NCBI GenBank assembly: GCA_031547595.1
Contig: JAVBRU010000050.1
Location: 1-5,294 of the forward strand
DNA: 5,294 nucleotides
Direction of reading: 5' to 3'
From: JAVBRU01 sp031547595
GTDB lineage: Bacteria; Bacillota; Clostridia; Christensenellales; Aristaeellaceae
In this document: positions 1 through 5,294 of the stretch, piece after piece
How positions within the stretch are numbered: position 1 is the stretch's first letter
How the letters are laid out: the number at the start of each line of letters is the position of its first letter
The notes under the pieces: model-generated
Database searches by the model: none
What the model was told of the DNA's origin: nothing
The model's input: only the letters and a program-made list of their open reading frames with translations
Translations under genes and position numbers: made by a program

Positions 1-117
1 CAGCACACCAGCGATTGCGCCTGCAATCATGGATAAGCTGACGGGCTGCTTGAGCAGCATGTTGAGGATCAAGAAAACGCCCAGCATCACCAATAAGCAG
101 ATGAGCTCCAAACTCAA
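1..117 (-). CDS. Start of a hydrophobic membrane protein, possible DctM-like permease (partial, 3' end outside window)
   Basis: Only the first 39 codons are in the window. The frame is open from a TTG at 117-115 to the window edge. The visible protein is almost wholly hydrophobic: a first membrane segment from about residue 3 to 20, a short polar stretch with the motif LLKQPVSL, then the start of a second hydrophobic segment rich in Ala, Gly and Ile. This resembles the N-terminus of TRAP large permeases (DctM), where a first helix is followed by a conserved Pro-Val/Ile region, but 39 residues are too few to be sure of the family. The start was chosen because AAGGAG at 132-127 lies 9 nt upstream of the TTG; an ATT at 120-118 is in frame but is a much rarer initiator. 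Transcription into this gene must cross the hairpin at 139-173. No ATG fits near the ribosome binding site. Confidence 0.6.
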   Translation of the reverse strand, partial: MSLELICLLVMLGVFLILNMLLKQPVSLSMIAGAIAGVL

Positions 118-126
118 AATACAACA

Positions 127-132
127 CTCCTT
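127..132 (-). promoter_or_regulatory. Ribosome binding site that decides the TTG start of the downstream gene
   Basis: The minus strand reads AAGGAG here, 9 nt before the TTG at 117-115. It begins only 6 nt after the base of the terminator-like hairpin, so folding or ribosome loading in this region could affect each other. Confidence 0.6.
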
Positions 133-134
133 GA

Positions 135-173
135 CAAAAGCGACCAGCCCCAAAGGGCATGGGGCTGGCCGCT
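135..173 (-). terminator. Intrinsic terminator or attenuator hairpin just upstream of the next gene's ribosome binding site
   Basis: On the minus strand the arms 173-160 and 152-139 form a 14-bp GC-rich stem (13 Watson-Crick pairs and one G-U) around a 7-nt loop, followed at once by a short run of four T residues at 139-136 (one in the stem base). This has the form of an intrinsic terminator, with a rather short U tract. There is no T run on the plus-strand side, so it acts on minus-strand transcription. It may end the GGT-permease-deacylase operon. Because the next ribosome binding site starts only 6 nt later, there is no room for a promoter between them, so it may instead be a leaky terminator or attenuator in the leader of the next gene. 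Confidence 0.75.
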
Positions 174-189
174 AGATGGTGGGGTAACG

Positions 190-353
190 ATCTTAGGTAA
201 CCAATGATTTAATGAGGGCTTATGGATGGCGAGGGGATTTTGCCTGTGCATAAGGAAGGAATAGCAGCGCTATTTAGAGCTTTTCTGACGCAGCGCACGG
301 ACAAAAGACACCGCCAAGCATAATGCCTGAGTAAATCAGTGGTTACTTTAGGT
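190..353. repeat. Imperfect long inverted repeat, MITE-like palindromic element
   Basis: The left arm (about 190-249) is the imperfect reverse complement of the right arm (about 294-353). With outermost solid pairs at 197 and 346, roughly 39 of 53 positions can pair, allowing one bulged base at 237. The best-conserved outer part is GTAACCA-n-TGATTTA at 197-211, matched by its complement at 332-346. Inner blocks at 220-224, 227-231, 238-242 and 246-249 also match. The centre holds a small perfect stem, AATAGC/GCTATT, at 260-265 and 269-274. A direct copy of TTAGGTA lies at both ends (193-199 and 348-354), but it partly overlaps the arms, so it is not a clean target duplication. The size, no coding capacity and terminal inverted repeats fit a miniature inverted-repeat element or a large structured 3' UTR. 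No transposase is present in the window. Confidence 0.65.
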
Positions 354-354
354 A

Positions 355-1008
355 TTAGTTGAACAGATCCTTGAACACAGCCACGCCATTGACGATGGCA
401 TAGATAAAGGTGAGGGGCATTTCTTTTTCGGCGGCATAGTTGCTGAACATATAGTCGAAGTTGGCATCTTCCACAACCAGGCCGAAGCTTGCAACATCCA
501 GCACCATGTTGGTGAACTTATCAGACAGCGCACCGCGGCGGATGGCACCGCCCAAGTGGCACATGATGACCTGCACATCGTTTTCTTTGATGGCAGCGAT
601 GATGGCATCCGCGCGCTCGGTTTCGGTGGCTTCGGAGATGCCGGCCGCGCCCAGGCCCTTGGAACTCGCGCCCACAGCAATGATCACGGTCTTATAGTTC
701 GCAATGTCTGCGGCGGTGGCCAGGGGCAGGAAAGCATAATCGGTGATACCGGCACGCTTGATCAGCGCTTCCAGCATGGAGGAGTCGGCGCTCTGGCCAA
801 AGCTGGTGAGCAGGATGGGGGTGCTATACAGCGCTTTGTTGGCCTCGCCAATGTTAAAAACAGGGGTTTCCTGGCTGGTGTTCATCACAAACTCTGTGAC
901 GGAGTTAGGGTCATAACCATCGGTGGTGCCGGTAGAGGGCGTGGTGGTCGCCAACGCCATCAAGGGCAGGCAGCAAATCACCAATACAAGCGCAATCAGT
1001 TTTTTCAT
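355..1008 (-). CDS. Secreted DUF6305-like protein of unknown function
   Basis: A 217-residue protein with a classical signal peptide: a KK start, a hydrophobic core over residues 4-18 and a likely cleavage after MALA at 20. A Thr/Ser-rich linker follows. The mature part has an alternating beta/alpha pattern with Gly-rich turns: TSFGQSADS (68-76), VGASSKGLGAAGI (112-124) and HLGGAIRRGALSDKF (151-165). These match what I recall of the DUF6305 family; no enzymatic activity is known to me for it. The His-Gly-Gly and Arg-Arg-Gly motif and the SSKGLG loop look like ligand-binding sites, which is inference. The start is backed by AAGGAGG at 1026-1020, 11 nt before the ATG. It begins 31 nt after the stop of the aspartoacylase-like gene and is the last gene before the inverted-repeat region, whose edge abuts its TAA stop. 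It could be a periplasmic or wall-associated partner of the neighbouring hydrolases or permease. Confidence 0.85.
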   Translation of the reverse strand: MKKLIALVLVICCLPLMALATTTPSTGTTDGYDPNSVTEFVMNTSQETPVFNIGEANKALYSTPILLTSFGQSADSSMLEALIKRAGITDYAFLPLATAADIANYKTVIIAVGASSKGLGAAGISEATETERADAIIAAIKENDVQVIMCHLGGAIRRGALSDKFTNMVLDVASFGLVVEDANFDYMFSNYAAEKEMPLTFIYAIVNGVAVFKDLFN

Positions 1009-1039
1009 GGGGACAGGTTCCTCCTTCGTTTTTTAAGCA

Positions 1040-2185
1040 TCAAACGGGCTTGAGAATATTCTCCAGACCCATGTTGATCAAAGTGTCATAGTCCGAAAAG
1101 CCGCTAAATTCGATGGTGTTTTCCGGATAGTTATCGTTGTAGGCAACCTTGAGAAGGTCGATACAAATCATATGGCGCGCTGTGCGCACCAGCAAGGATA
1201 TACCGCCTTCCGGCACTTTGTAGTAAATATAGCCGTCCTTATGCGCCTGATAATAATTGGGTTCGTTGCCGTTGATGATCAGGTCATCATCCATTTTTCC
1301 GTGCAGCGGGCCCATGGATGGATTGTAGGTTTCCATCAGCGCCATCAGGGAGTTGGTAGTATTGCCAAGCGCGCGGTGGGAGAGGCCATAGGAAGTCTGG
1401 CCGGAATACTCAGCCTTCATGTCGAGGCCGATCATGAGCATTTCAAATGCCATATCGGATACGACCTTAAAGTTTTTATCTTTCTCGTGCGCCATGGTTG
1501 CATCCAGATACAGGAACTCCGGCGAACCCTCGTGCATGTCCATGGTGATGCTCACTTTTTCGGTGTCAATCAGGTTGCGGATGCCATAGCACACCTGCTC
1601 TGTCAACACGCCATTTTCATTGCCAGGGTAGAGGCGATTGACATTGCGGATTTCGGCGGTTTCCGTGCCCACGAGCTTGCGGCCGGAGGTGCCAAGGTAG
1701 TAGTTACGGTCCGGCCACTGATCCACGGGGTTGGTCAGGCGGTTGCCCACACGGAACGTGCGCACACTGCCATCCGCCAGCGTAATGGAAAAAAGGTCCT
1801 GCATGCCGTCCAGCGGGGAGGTGTGGGTATACCCGCTCTTATTGGTCCAAGGCATGATGATGACACGTCCCTTTTGCACGCTGATGTTTTCAATAATCGC
1901 AATGCTGGCCAATAGCCCGGCAGATTCGTTGGGGTGCGTGCCGCCAAGGATCAGCATGGTGCCGCCCTCTACGCCGCTGTCAAACACATATACTTCGGTA
2001 TCCCCCGCAGTGCCTTTGAGTGCGGGGCAGTATTCGGACAGCATTTTGATTTCTGTCAGCGCATCGTTGGCTGCGATGGCCTCCTGCTCGTGCATGGCAA
2101 GAAAATCGCACGCAGCGGGGATAGTAAAAGCCACAGCCAGCGCAAGCAGCAGGAGGTTTTTCCAAAGATAGCTATACTTTTTCAT
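1040..2185 (-). CDS. Exported or membrane-anchored succinylglutamate desuccinylase/aspartoacylase-like zinc hydrolase (M14 fold)
   Basis: A 381-residue protein. Residues 1-26 form a positively charged start and a long hydrophobic stretch ending in PAAC at 23-26: a signal peptide, membrane anchor or atypical lipoprotein signal (Pro in place of Leu at the lipobox -3 position). The catalytic domain has the M14/AstE-AspA landmarks: GGTHPNE (81-87) with H84 and E87 as likely zinc ligands, NVNRLYPG (181-188) matching the substrate-carboxylate Arg motif (R184), and DMHEGSPE (216-223) with H218 as the third ligand. E285 in LMETYNP is the likely catalytic Glu. The family deacylates N-acyl amino acids such as N-acetylaspartate or N-succinylglutamate; the substrate here cannot be read from sequence. 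AGGAGG at 2199-2194 overlaps the stop of the upstream small gene and sits 8 nt before the ATG, so translation is probably coupled. Family members are mostly cytosolic, so the export segment is notable. Confidence 0.88.
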   Translation of the reverse strand: MKKYSYLWKNLLLLALAVAFTIPAACDFLAMHEQEAIAANDALTEIKMLSEYCPALKGTAGDTEVYVFDSGVEGGTMLILGGTHPNESAGLLASIAIIENISVQKGRVIIMPWTNKSGYTHTSPLDGMQDLFSITLADGSVRTFRVGNRLTNPVDQWPDRNYYLGTSGRKLVGTETAEIRNVNRLYPGNENGVLTEQVCYGIRNLIDTEKVSITMDMHEGSPEFLYLDATMAHEKDKNFKVVSDMAFEMLMIGLDMKAEYSGQTSYGLSHRALGNTTNSLMALMETYNPSMGPLHGKMDDDLIINGNEPNYYQAHKDGYIYYKVPEGGISLLVRTARHMICIDLLKVAYNDNYPENTIEFSGFSDYDTLINMGLENILKPV

Positions 2186-2193
2186 CTTAATAA

Positions 2194-2201
2194 CCTCCTC
2201 A
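2194..2201 (-). promoter_or_regulatory. Ribosome binding site overlapping the stop of the 45-residue gene
   Basis: The minus strand reads TGAGGAGG: the TGA stop (2201-2199) of the small membrane protein shares its A with the AGGAGG site of the aspartoacylase-like gene, 8 nt before its ATG. The same arrangement occurs at 2352-2345 for the small gene itself. It supports translational coupling of permease, small protein and hydrolase. Confidence 0.7.
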
Positions 2202-2336
2202 CTTGATTTGCATTACGCGCAGAACCAGAGGAATCAGCACGATCAGCAGGCTGATGATTTCGGATACCGGACGCTTTTTGAACACGCCCACCAGCAACAG
2301 AAGCGCAATGATACCGGTCAAAATATAGTAAATCAT
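2199..2336 (-). CDS. 45-residue two-segment small membrane protein
   Basis: A 45-codon gene from ATG at 2336-2334 to TGA at 2201-2199. It has two hydrophobic segments, about residues 2-19 and 27-39, joined by a basic turn (KKRP at 20-23), and a charged C-terminal tail. This predicts a helical hairpin with the KKR loop on the cytoplasmic side. I do not recognise a family. The start is set by an overlapping double AGGAGG run at 2350-2342, 8 or 5 nt before the ATG; the frame stays open further upstream, but only inside the permease gene. It lies 13 nt after the permease stop, and its own stop overlaps the next ribosome binding site. The position between a permease and a hydrolase suggests a small accessory subunit of the transporter. 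It is far too short to be a DctQ-type TRAP subunit, which has four helices. Confidence 0.75.
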   Translation of the reverse strand: MIYYILTGIIALLLLVGVFKKRPVSEIISLLIVLIPLVLRVMQIK

Positions 2337-2344
2337 AAGCGCCT

Positions 2345-2352
2345 CCTCCTCA
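2345..2352 (-). promoter_or_regulatory. Ribosome binding site overlapping the permease stop; fixes the start of the 45-residue gene
   Basis: The minus strand reads TGAGGAGG, continuing as GAGG to 2342. The permease TGA (2352-2350) is fused to an AGGAGG site, 8 nt before the ATG at 2336. This is the main evidence that the short frame is a real gene rather than a chance frame. Confidence 0.7.
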
Positions 2353-3651
2353 CAGCACCAGCGCCGACAGCTGCCCGCCAAAGAGAACCAGCAGCACGCC
2401 ACACGCCAATACAAGCAGTACAGGCACCAACACTTGCAAAAGTGCCGCGCCATAGGATACATCATCATATTCCAGACTGCTCTTCACATGGCCGATCAGG
2501 CCGCCGCGGATGGGCAGCAGGAAGGCAATGCCCAGCGCGCCCGCGCAGCCCGCCACGATCATAGGAGAGGCCAGCCAGCCGATGGGGAAGATGGCATAGG
2601 AGGCAATAAACGCAGGCAACGCGGCAGAAGTAGCAAAACCAACGGGCAGCATGAGCGCCATCCCCGCCAGAATGACAGCCGTCGAAGTATAGGGCAGGAT
2701 GTTCAGGCTATAGATGCCGCGAACGCCGCTCATGGAGGATACTTCAATGAAGGCACCAAGCGCAAATATCATGGCAACGGGCAACACCAAATCCTCGGCA
2801 CCTTGCTGCAGCGATTTGAGCACCGGCTTGATGCCGCGCTTGATGGCGGGCAGCAGGATGCAAAGCACAGCGCCAATCGCAAATGTGATCGGCTGGCCGC
2901 CCAGATACACCTTGGAACCCAGCAGGCCGTCTGCCAGCAGCAGGCAGCCTACCACGATCAGGGGCAGGACGCTGAACTTGGCAGTGAGAGCGGGGTTTTC
3001 TTTTTGCGCAGGCTGCTCATACGCATCGGCCTTGGCAAAAATCGTGTTGGCCACAATCAGTGCATACACGATAAATGCGGGCACAGACAGCAGCACCAGC
3101 GGCATAAAGAACCCGACATAGGGGGTGGGCAGCACACTGCCTGCGCCATTTGCAGCAATCATGGCGGGGATACAGTTGGGGGGCAGCATCATTCCCAAGA
3201 AAGCGCCTGCCACTATAAATCCAACGATCTTCTTGCCAGGAACCTTGCGCGCTTCCAGATATTTTGCAACAAAGGGCGCGTTGATGAGCACGCTGGCTGC
3301 TGCGGAGCCGGTCAGCATACCCGGCAGCGCAAGGAAGAACAATATCAGAAAGGATTGCGCGTACGAATTACGCACCTTGGAAAATGCGGTAAAAATCTTT
3401 TGCATGCCGCCATTATCCGCAAACATGCGAACAAAAATCATGGCGCAAAGCACCGTCAGCATGCTATCCAGAAAACCAAAGGGCCCCTCTACGATCTCAC
3501 GAAACCGCACGCCCATCCCCGCCACCAAGCTGCCGGCCAAAGCGGCCAGCAGCAAGATGGGGGCGGTCCACTTGCGGTTGTTTTTCGTCAGAACGGTCAT
3601 AAGCGCCACGATCCCTACCATGACAAGGGCGATGATCCATTCTTCGCGCAT
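2350..3651 (-). CDS. Ion-transporter-superfamily permease, DctM-like (TRAP large subunit-like)
   Basis: A 433-residue integral membrane protein with about 11-12 predicted hydrophobic segments and no signal peptide. It shows the two-fold internal repeat of the IT superfamily (DctM, CitMHS, GntP and similar). In the first half LPGMLTGSAAASVL (109-122) is followed by LGMMLPPNCIP (152-162); in the second half LPVGFATSAALPAFI (335-349) is followed by AGALGIAFLLPIRGG (370-384). The re-entrant-loop and Pro-Pro features are closest to DctM. A hydrophilic cytoplasmic-type linker (about 207-226) separates the halves. The substrate is probably a carboxylate or amino-acid derivative, which is inferred from the family and the flanking hydrolases. 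No DctP binding protein or typical DctQ is visible here, so it may work alone, with the adjacent 45-residue protein, or with genes outside the window. The start ATG has AAGGAG at 3665-3660, 8 nt away. It begins 27 nt after the GGT-like stop. Confidence 0.82.
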   Translation of the reverse strand: MREEWIIALVMVGIVALMTVLTKNNRKWTAPILLLAALAGSLVAGMGVRFREIVEGPFGFLDSMLTVLCAMIFVRMFADNGGMQKIFTAFSKVRNSYAQSFLILFFLALPGMLTGSAAASVLINAPFVAKYLEARKVPGKKIVGFIVAGAFLGMMLPPNCIPAMIAANGAGSVLPTPYVGFFMPLVLLSVPAFIVYALIVANTIFAKADAYEQPAQKENPALTAKFSVLPLIVVGCLLLADGLLGSKVYLGGQPITFAIGAVLCILLPAIKRGIKPVLKSLQQGAEDLVLPVAMIFALGAFIEVSSMSGVRGIYSLNILPYTSTAVILAGMALMLPVGFATSAALPAFIASYAIFPIGWLASPMIVAGCAGALGIAFLLPIRGGLIGHVKSSLEYDDVSYGAALLQVLVPVLLVLACGVLLVLFGGQLSALVL

Positions 3652-3678
3652 GGAATGAACTCCTTACATTATCAGCAA

Positions 3679-5294
3679 TTAATAGGCAGCAGCCTCATAG
3701 AAACGGCGGTAGTCCGCACCGGCATAGAACAGCCCGTCTTCGCCAACCATTACGGCGGCAACGCAGCCCACGTGTGCGCCATAATCGCCGTCCAGCTCCA
3801 GATCAAAGCCCAGCGCGGTCAGTGCATCGCGGGTTTCTTGGCTGTAGCGGTTTTCGATGGTCAGGGATTTGCTGTTGCGATCGCGGAATGTGCGGGGCGC
3901 GTTGATGGCCTCGGAAACGTTCATGTCAAAGTCAATCACGTTGGAGATGGTGATAGCGACGGCCGGCATCAGCGCCCAGTTGCCAGGAGAACCAACGGCC
4001 AGCATGGGCTTGCCTTCGAGGTCGGTCACGATGCTGGGGCAGATGGTGGTGCGAACCCGGATGTAGGGCATCAGCATGTTGACCTTGGCAGAGGTGTTGT
4101 TGGTGAGGTTAGCCAGGTGGGCACTGAACACAAAGCCCGTACCGGGCACGGCCACGCCGCTGCCAAAGTTGATGCCGTTGGTGTTGGTGGTGGAAACCAC
4201 GTTGCCCATGCTGTCCATCACGGAGATATGGGTGGTGCCGCCCTGATCGGCGGTATCGGTGGCGCTCATCTTCTCGCCGGTTTCGGTGAGGGTGACGGTG
4301 AGCTTGCCAGCCTTGGCACCCTTGAACAGCTTATCGAGGGTGAAGCTCTGCGCGCGTTCGGCAGCGTATTCTTTGGAGATCATCTCCTCGGTGGGGAGGT
4401 TGTAATAGTCCGGGTCGGCCATCCAGCCCACGCCGTCCATGTATGCCAGGGCATAGGCATCATTGATGACCTTGACGGTCTCCATGCTGTCATAGCCAAA
4501 GCCCGCAAGGTCATATTTCTCCATCACGTTCAGCATTTCCAGCAGTGCCGTGCCGCCGTTGGAGGGGCCACCCACGGTGTACACCGTATGGCCACGGTAA
4601 GTTGTGGAGATGCAATCGCGCTCCACAGCCTTATACTGGGCAAAGTCTTCGCGGGTCAGCACACCACCGACGCTCTGGATGAACTCTACCATGTTGTCGG
4701 TGAATTCGCTGTCATAGAACGCTTTTGCACCGTCATTGGCGATCATCTCCAGCGCGTCTGCCAAGTCCTTATTGTAGATAGTCTGGCCGTTTGTATAGAA
4801 GAAGCCGTCATCGGTGTACAGCTCCAGCGTGTAGGGATAATAGGAAAGGTTGGCATAGCGGCCTTCCACGTTGGTGTTCCAGCGGTCAGGGAGGCGGAAG
4901 CCGTTGCGCGCCGCGTCAATCACGGGCGCAAGCACTTCGGCGGCGCTCATGGTGCCATACTTTTCAAGCGCAGTCATGGTGCCCATCACGATGCCGGGGA
5001 TGGCAATGGATTCGGGGGAGGGAGGATTGGAGGAGGTGTCGGTATCCAGCGCGCCGGGGATGGCAGCGCCGGGGGCCTGGGTCATGTATTCGATCACGAG
5101 GTAGCGGTCTTCGGCGGCAAGGTAGATCACCATCTGGCCAGCACCGCCGATGCCAGAGGCCGCAGGCTCAAACAGGCCGACAGCGTAGATCATGGCCACA
5201 GCCGCGTCTACGGCGTTGCCGCCTGCTTTCAGGATTTCAATGCCGATGGCAGAGGCCAGGTCGCTGGCGCAGGATACGCCGCCGTTGGCGCCCA
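3679..5294 (-). CDS. Gamma-glutamyltransferase-family Ntn hydrolase with altered substrate pocket (partial, 5' end outside window)
   Basis: The frame is open to the window edge, giving 537 residues plus a split codon. The signature ILKAGGNAVDAAVA is encoded around 5200-5240, so a GTG/ATG at 5199 or 5193 is internal and not the start. The protein aligns along its length with E. coli Ggt: the large-subunit N-terminus, YKAVER, YRGHTVY, GGPSNGGTALLEMLN, then GGTTHISVMD, where the first Thr of TTH (codon 4236-4234) is the expected autocleavage and catalytic nucleophile. The small subunit continues to a normal C-terminus. GGTs split into two subunits and act in the periplasm or outside the cell on gamma-glutamyl amides; any signal peptide would lie outside this window. 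By my hand alignment several E. coli glutamate-binding residues are replaced: R114 by Met, N411 by Gly, Q430 by His, D433 by Asn, S462-S463 by Thr-Thr, G484 by Asn. The family is near certain, but gamma-glutamyl specificity is doubtful. Confidence 0.93.
   Translation of the reverse strand, partial: GANGGVSCASDLASAIGIEILKAGGNAVDAAVAMIYAVGLFEPAASGIGGAGQMVIYLAAEDRYLVIEYMTQAPGAAIPGALDTDTSSNPPSPESIAIPGIVMGTMTALEKYGTMSAAEVLAPVIDAARNGFRLPDRWNTNVEGRYANLSYYPYTLELYTDDGFFYTNGQTIYNKDLADALEMIANDGAKAFYDSEFTDNMVEFIQSVGGVLTREDFAQYKAVERDCISTTYRGHTVYTVGGPSNGGTALLEMLNVMEKYDLAGFGYDSMETVKVINDAYALAYMDGVGWMADPDYYNLPTEEMISKEYAAERAQSFTLDKLFKGAKAGKLTVTLTETGEKMSATDTADQGGTTHISVMDSMGNVVSTTNTNGINFGSGVAVPGTGFVFSAHLANLTNNTSAKVNMLMPYIRVRTTICPSIVTDLEGKPMLAVGSPGNWALMPAVAITISNVIDFDMNVSEAINAPRTFRDRNSKSLTIENRYSQETRDALTALGFDLELDGDYGAHVGCVAAVMVGEDGLFYAGADYRRFYEAAAY

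Noticed and set aside
114..251. A 45-codon minus-strand frame in the intergenic region (ATG at 251-249, TGA at 116-114) that reads through the hairpin and overlaps the TTG start, as a leader peptide might
   Set aside because: The bases before its ATG are pyrimidine-rich with no ribosome binding site, it crosses the inverted-repeat arm, and its composition (Pro, His, Trp, Ser) is like random translation.
318..326. CATTAT as a possible minus-strand -10 promoter box within the inverted repeat
   Set aside because: No -35-like hexamer at the right distance; four of six matches alone are not enough.
1052..1063. Perfect 12-bp palindrome GAGAATATTCTC, operator-like
   Set aside because: It lies inside the last codons of the aspartoacylase-like gene, encodes the ordinary residues E-N-I-L, and has no promoter next to it; probably chance.
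1172..1915. A long open frame on the plus strand, opposite the aspartoacylase-like gene
   Set aside because: It lies wholly antisense to a gene with clear family motifs, shows no family features itself, and is a by-product of the codon use of the real gene. The same applies to other plus-strand frames at 556-1053, 3125-3658 and elsewhere.
2337..2468. Longer version of the small gene starting at an ATG near 2468
   Set aside because: The added part lies inside the permease gene in another frame, is Cys- and Trp-rich, and has no ribosome binding site; the ATG at 2336 has a strong one.
5193..5199. GTG or ATG at 5199/5193 as the start of the GGT-like gene
   Set aside because: The frame upstream encodes the conserved ILKAGGNAVDAA signature and stays open to the window edge, so these codons are internal.

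Overview
The window reads as part of a bacterial chromosome, most likely an anaerobic Bacillota (Clostridia-type) organism. This is inferred from strong AAGGAG/AGGAGG ribosome binding sites before nearly every gene, tight gene packing, moderate GC content and the protein families present. No rRNA, tRNA, phage or CRISPR sequence is visible. Every gene is on the minus strand, so transcription runs from high to low coordinates.

Layout in transcription order: (1) a gamma-glutamyltransferase (GGT)-family Ntn hydrolase, 5294-3679, missing its N-terminus at the window edge; (2) a 433-residue ion-transporter-superfamily permease resembling the TRAP large subunit DctM, 3651-2350; (3) a 45-residue protein with two hydrophobic segments, 2336-2199; (4) an M14-type aspartoacylase/succinylglutamate-desuccinylase-like zinc hydrolase with an N-terminal export or anchor segment, 2185-1040; (5) a secreted DUF6305-like protein of unknown function, 1008-355. 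The gaps between these five are 27, 13, 13 and 31 nt and hold only ribosome binding sites, so they look like one operon that began upstream of the window. The 234-nt gap that follows (354-121) holds an imperfect inverted-repeat element of about 160 bp and then a strong terminator-like hairpin only a few bases before the ribosome binding site of the next gene. That gene starts at a non-ATG codon near 117 and runs off the window; its 39 visible residues are very hydrophobic and may start a second permease.

Working model (inference): an extracytoplasmic amidohydrolase pair (GGT-like and aspartoacylase-like) frees small acids or amino acids from N-acyl or gamma-linked conjugates, and the permease, possibly with the 45-residue protein, imports a product. 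The DUF6305 protein's role is unknown. The GGT-like protein keeps the catalytic Thr but has changed most residues that hold the gamma-glutamyl group in E. coli GGT, so its substrate is probably not glutathione. That change, the tiny membrane protein and the inverted repeat/attenuator region are the points most worth following up.
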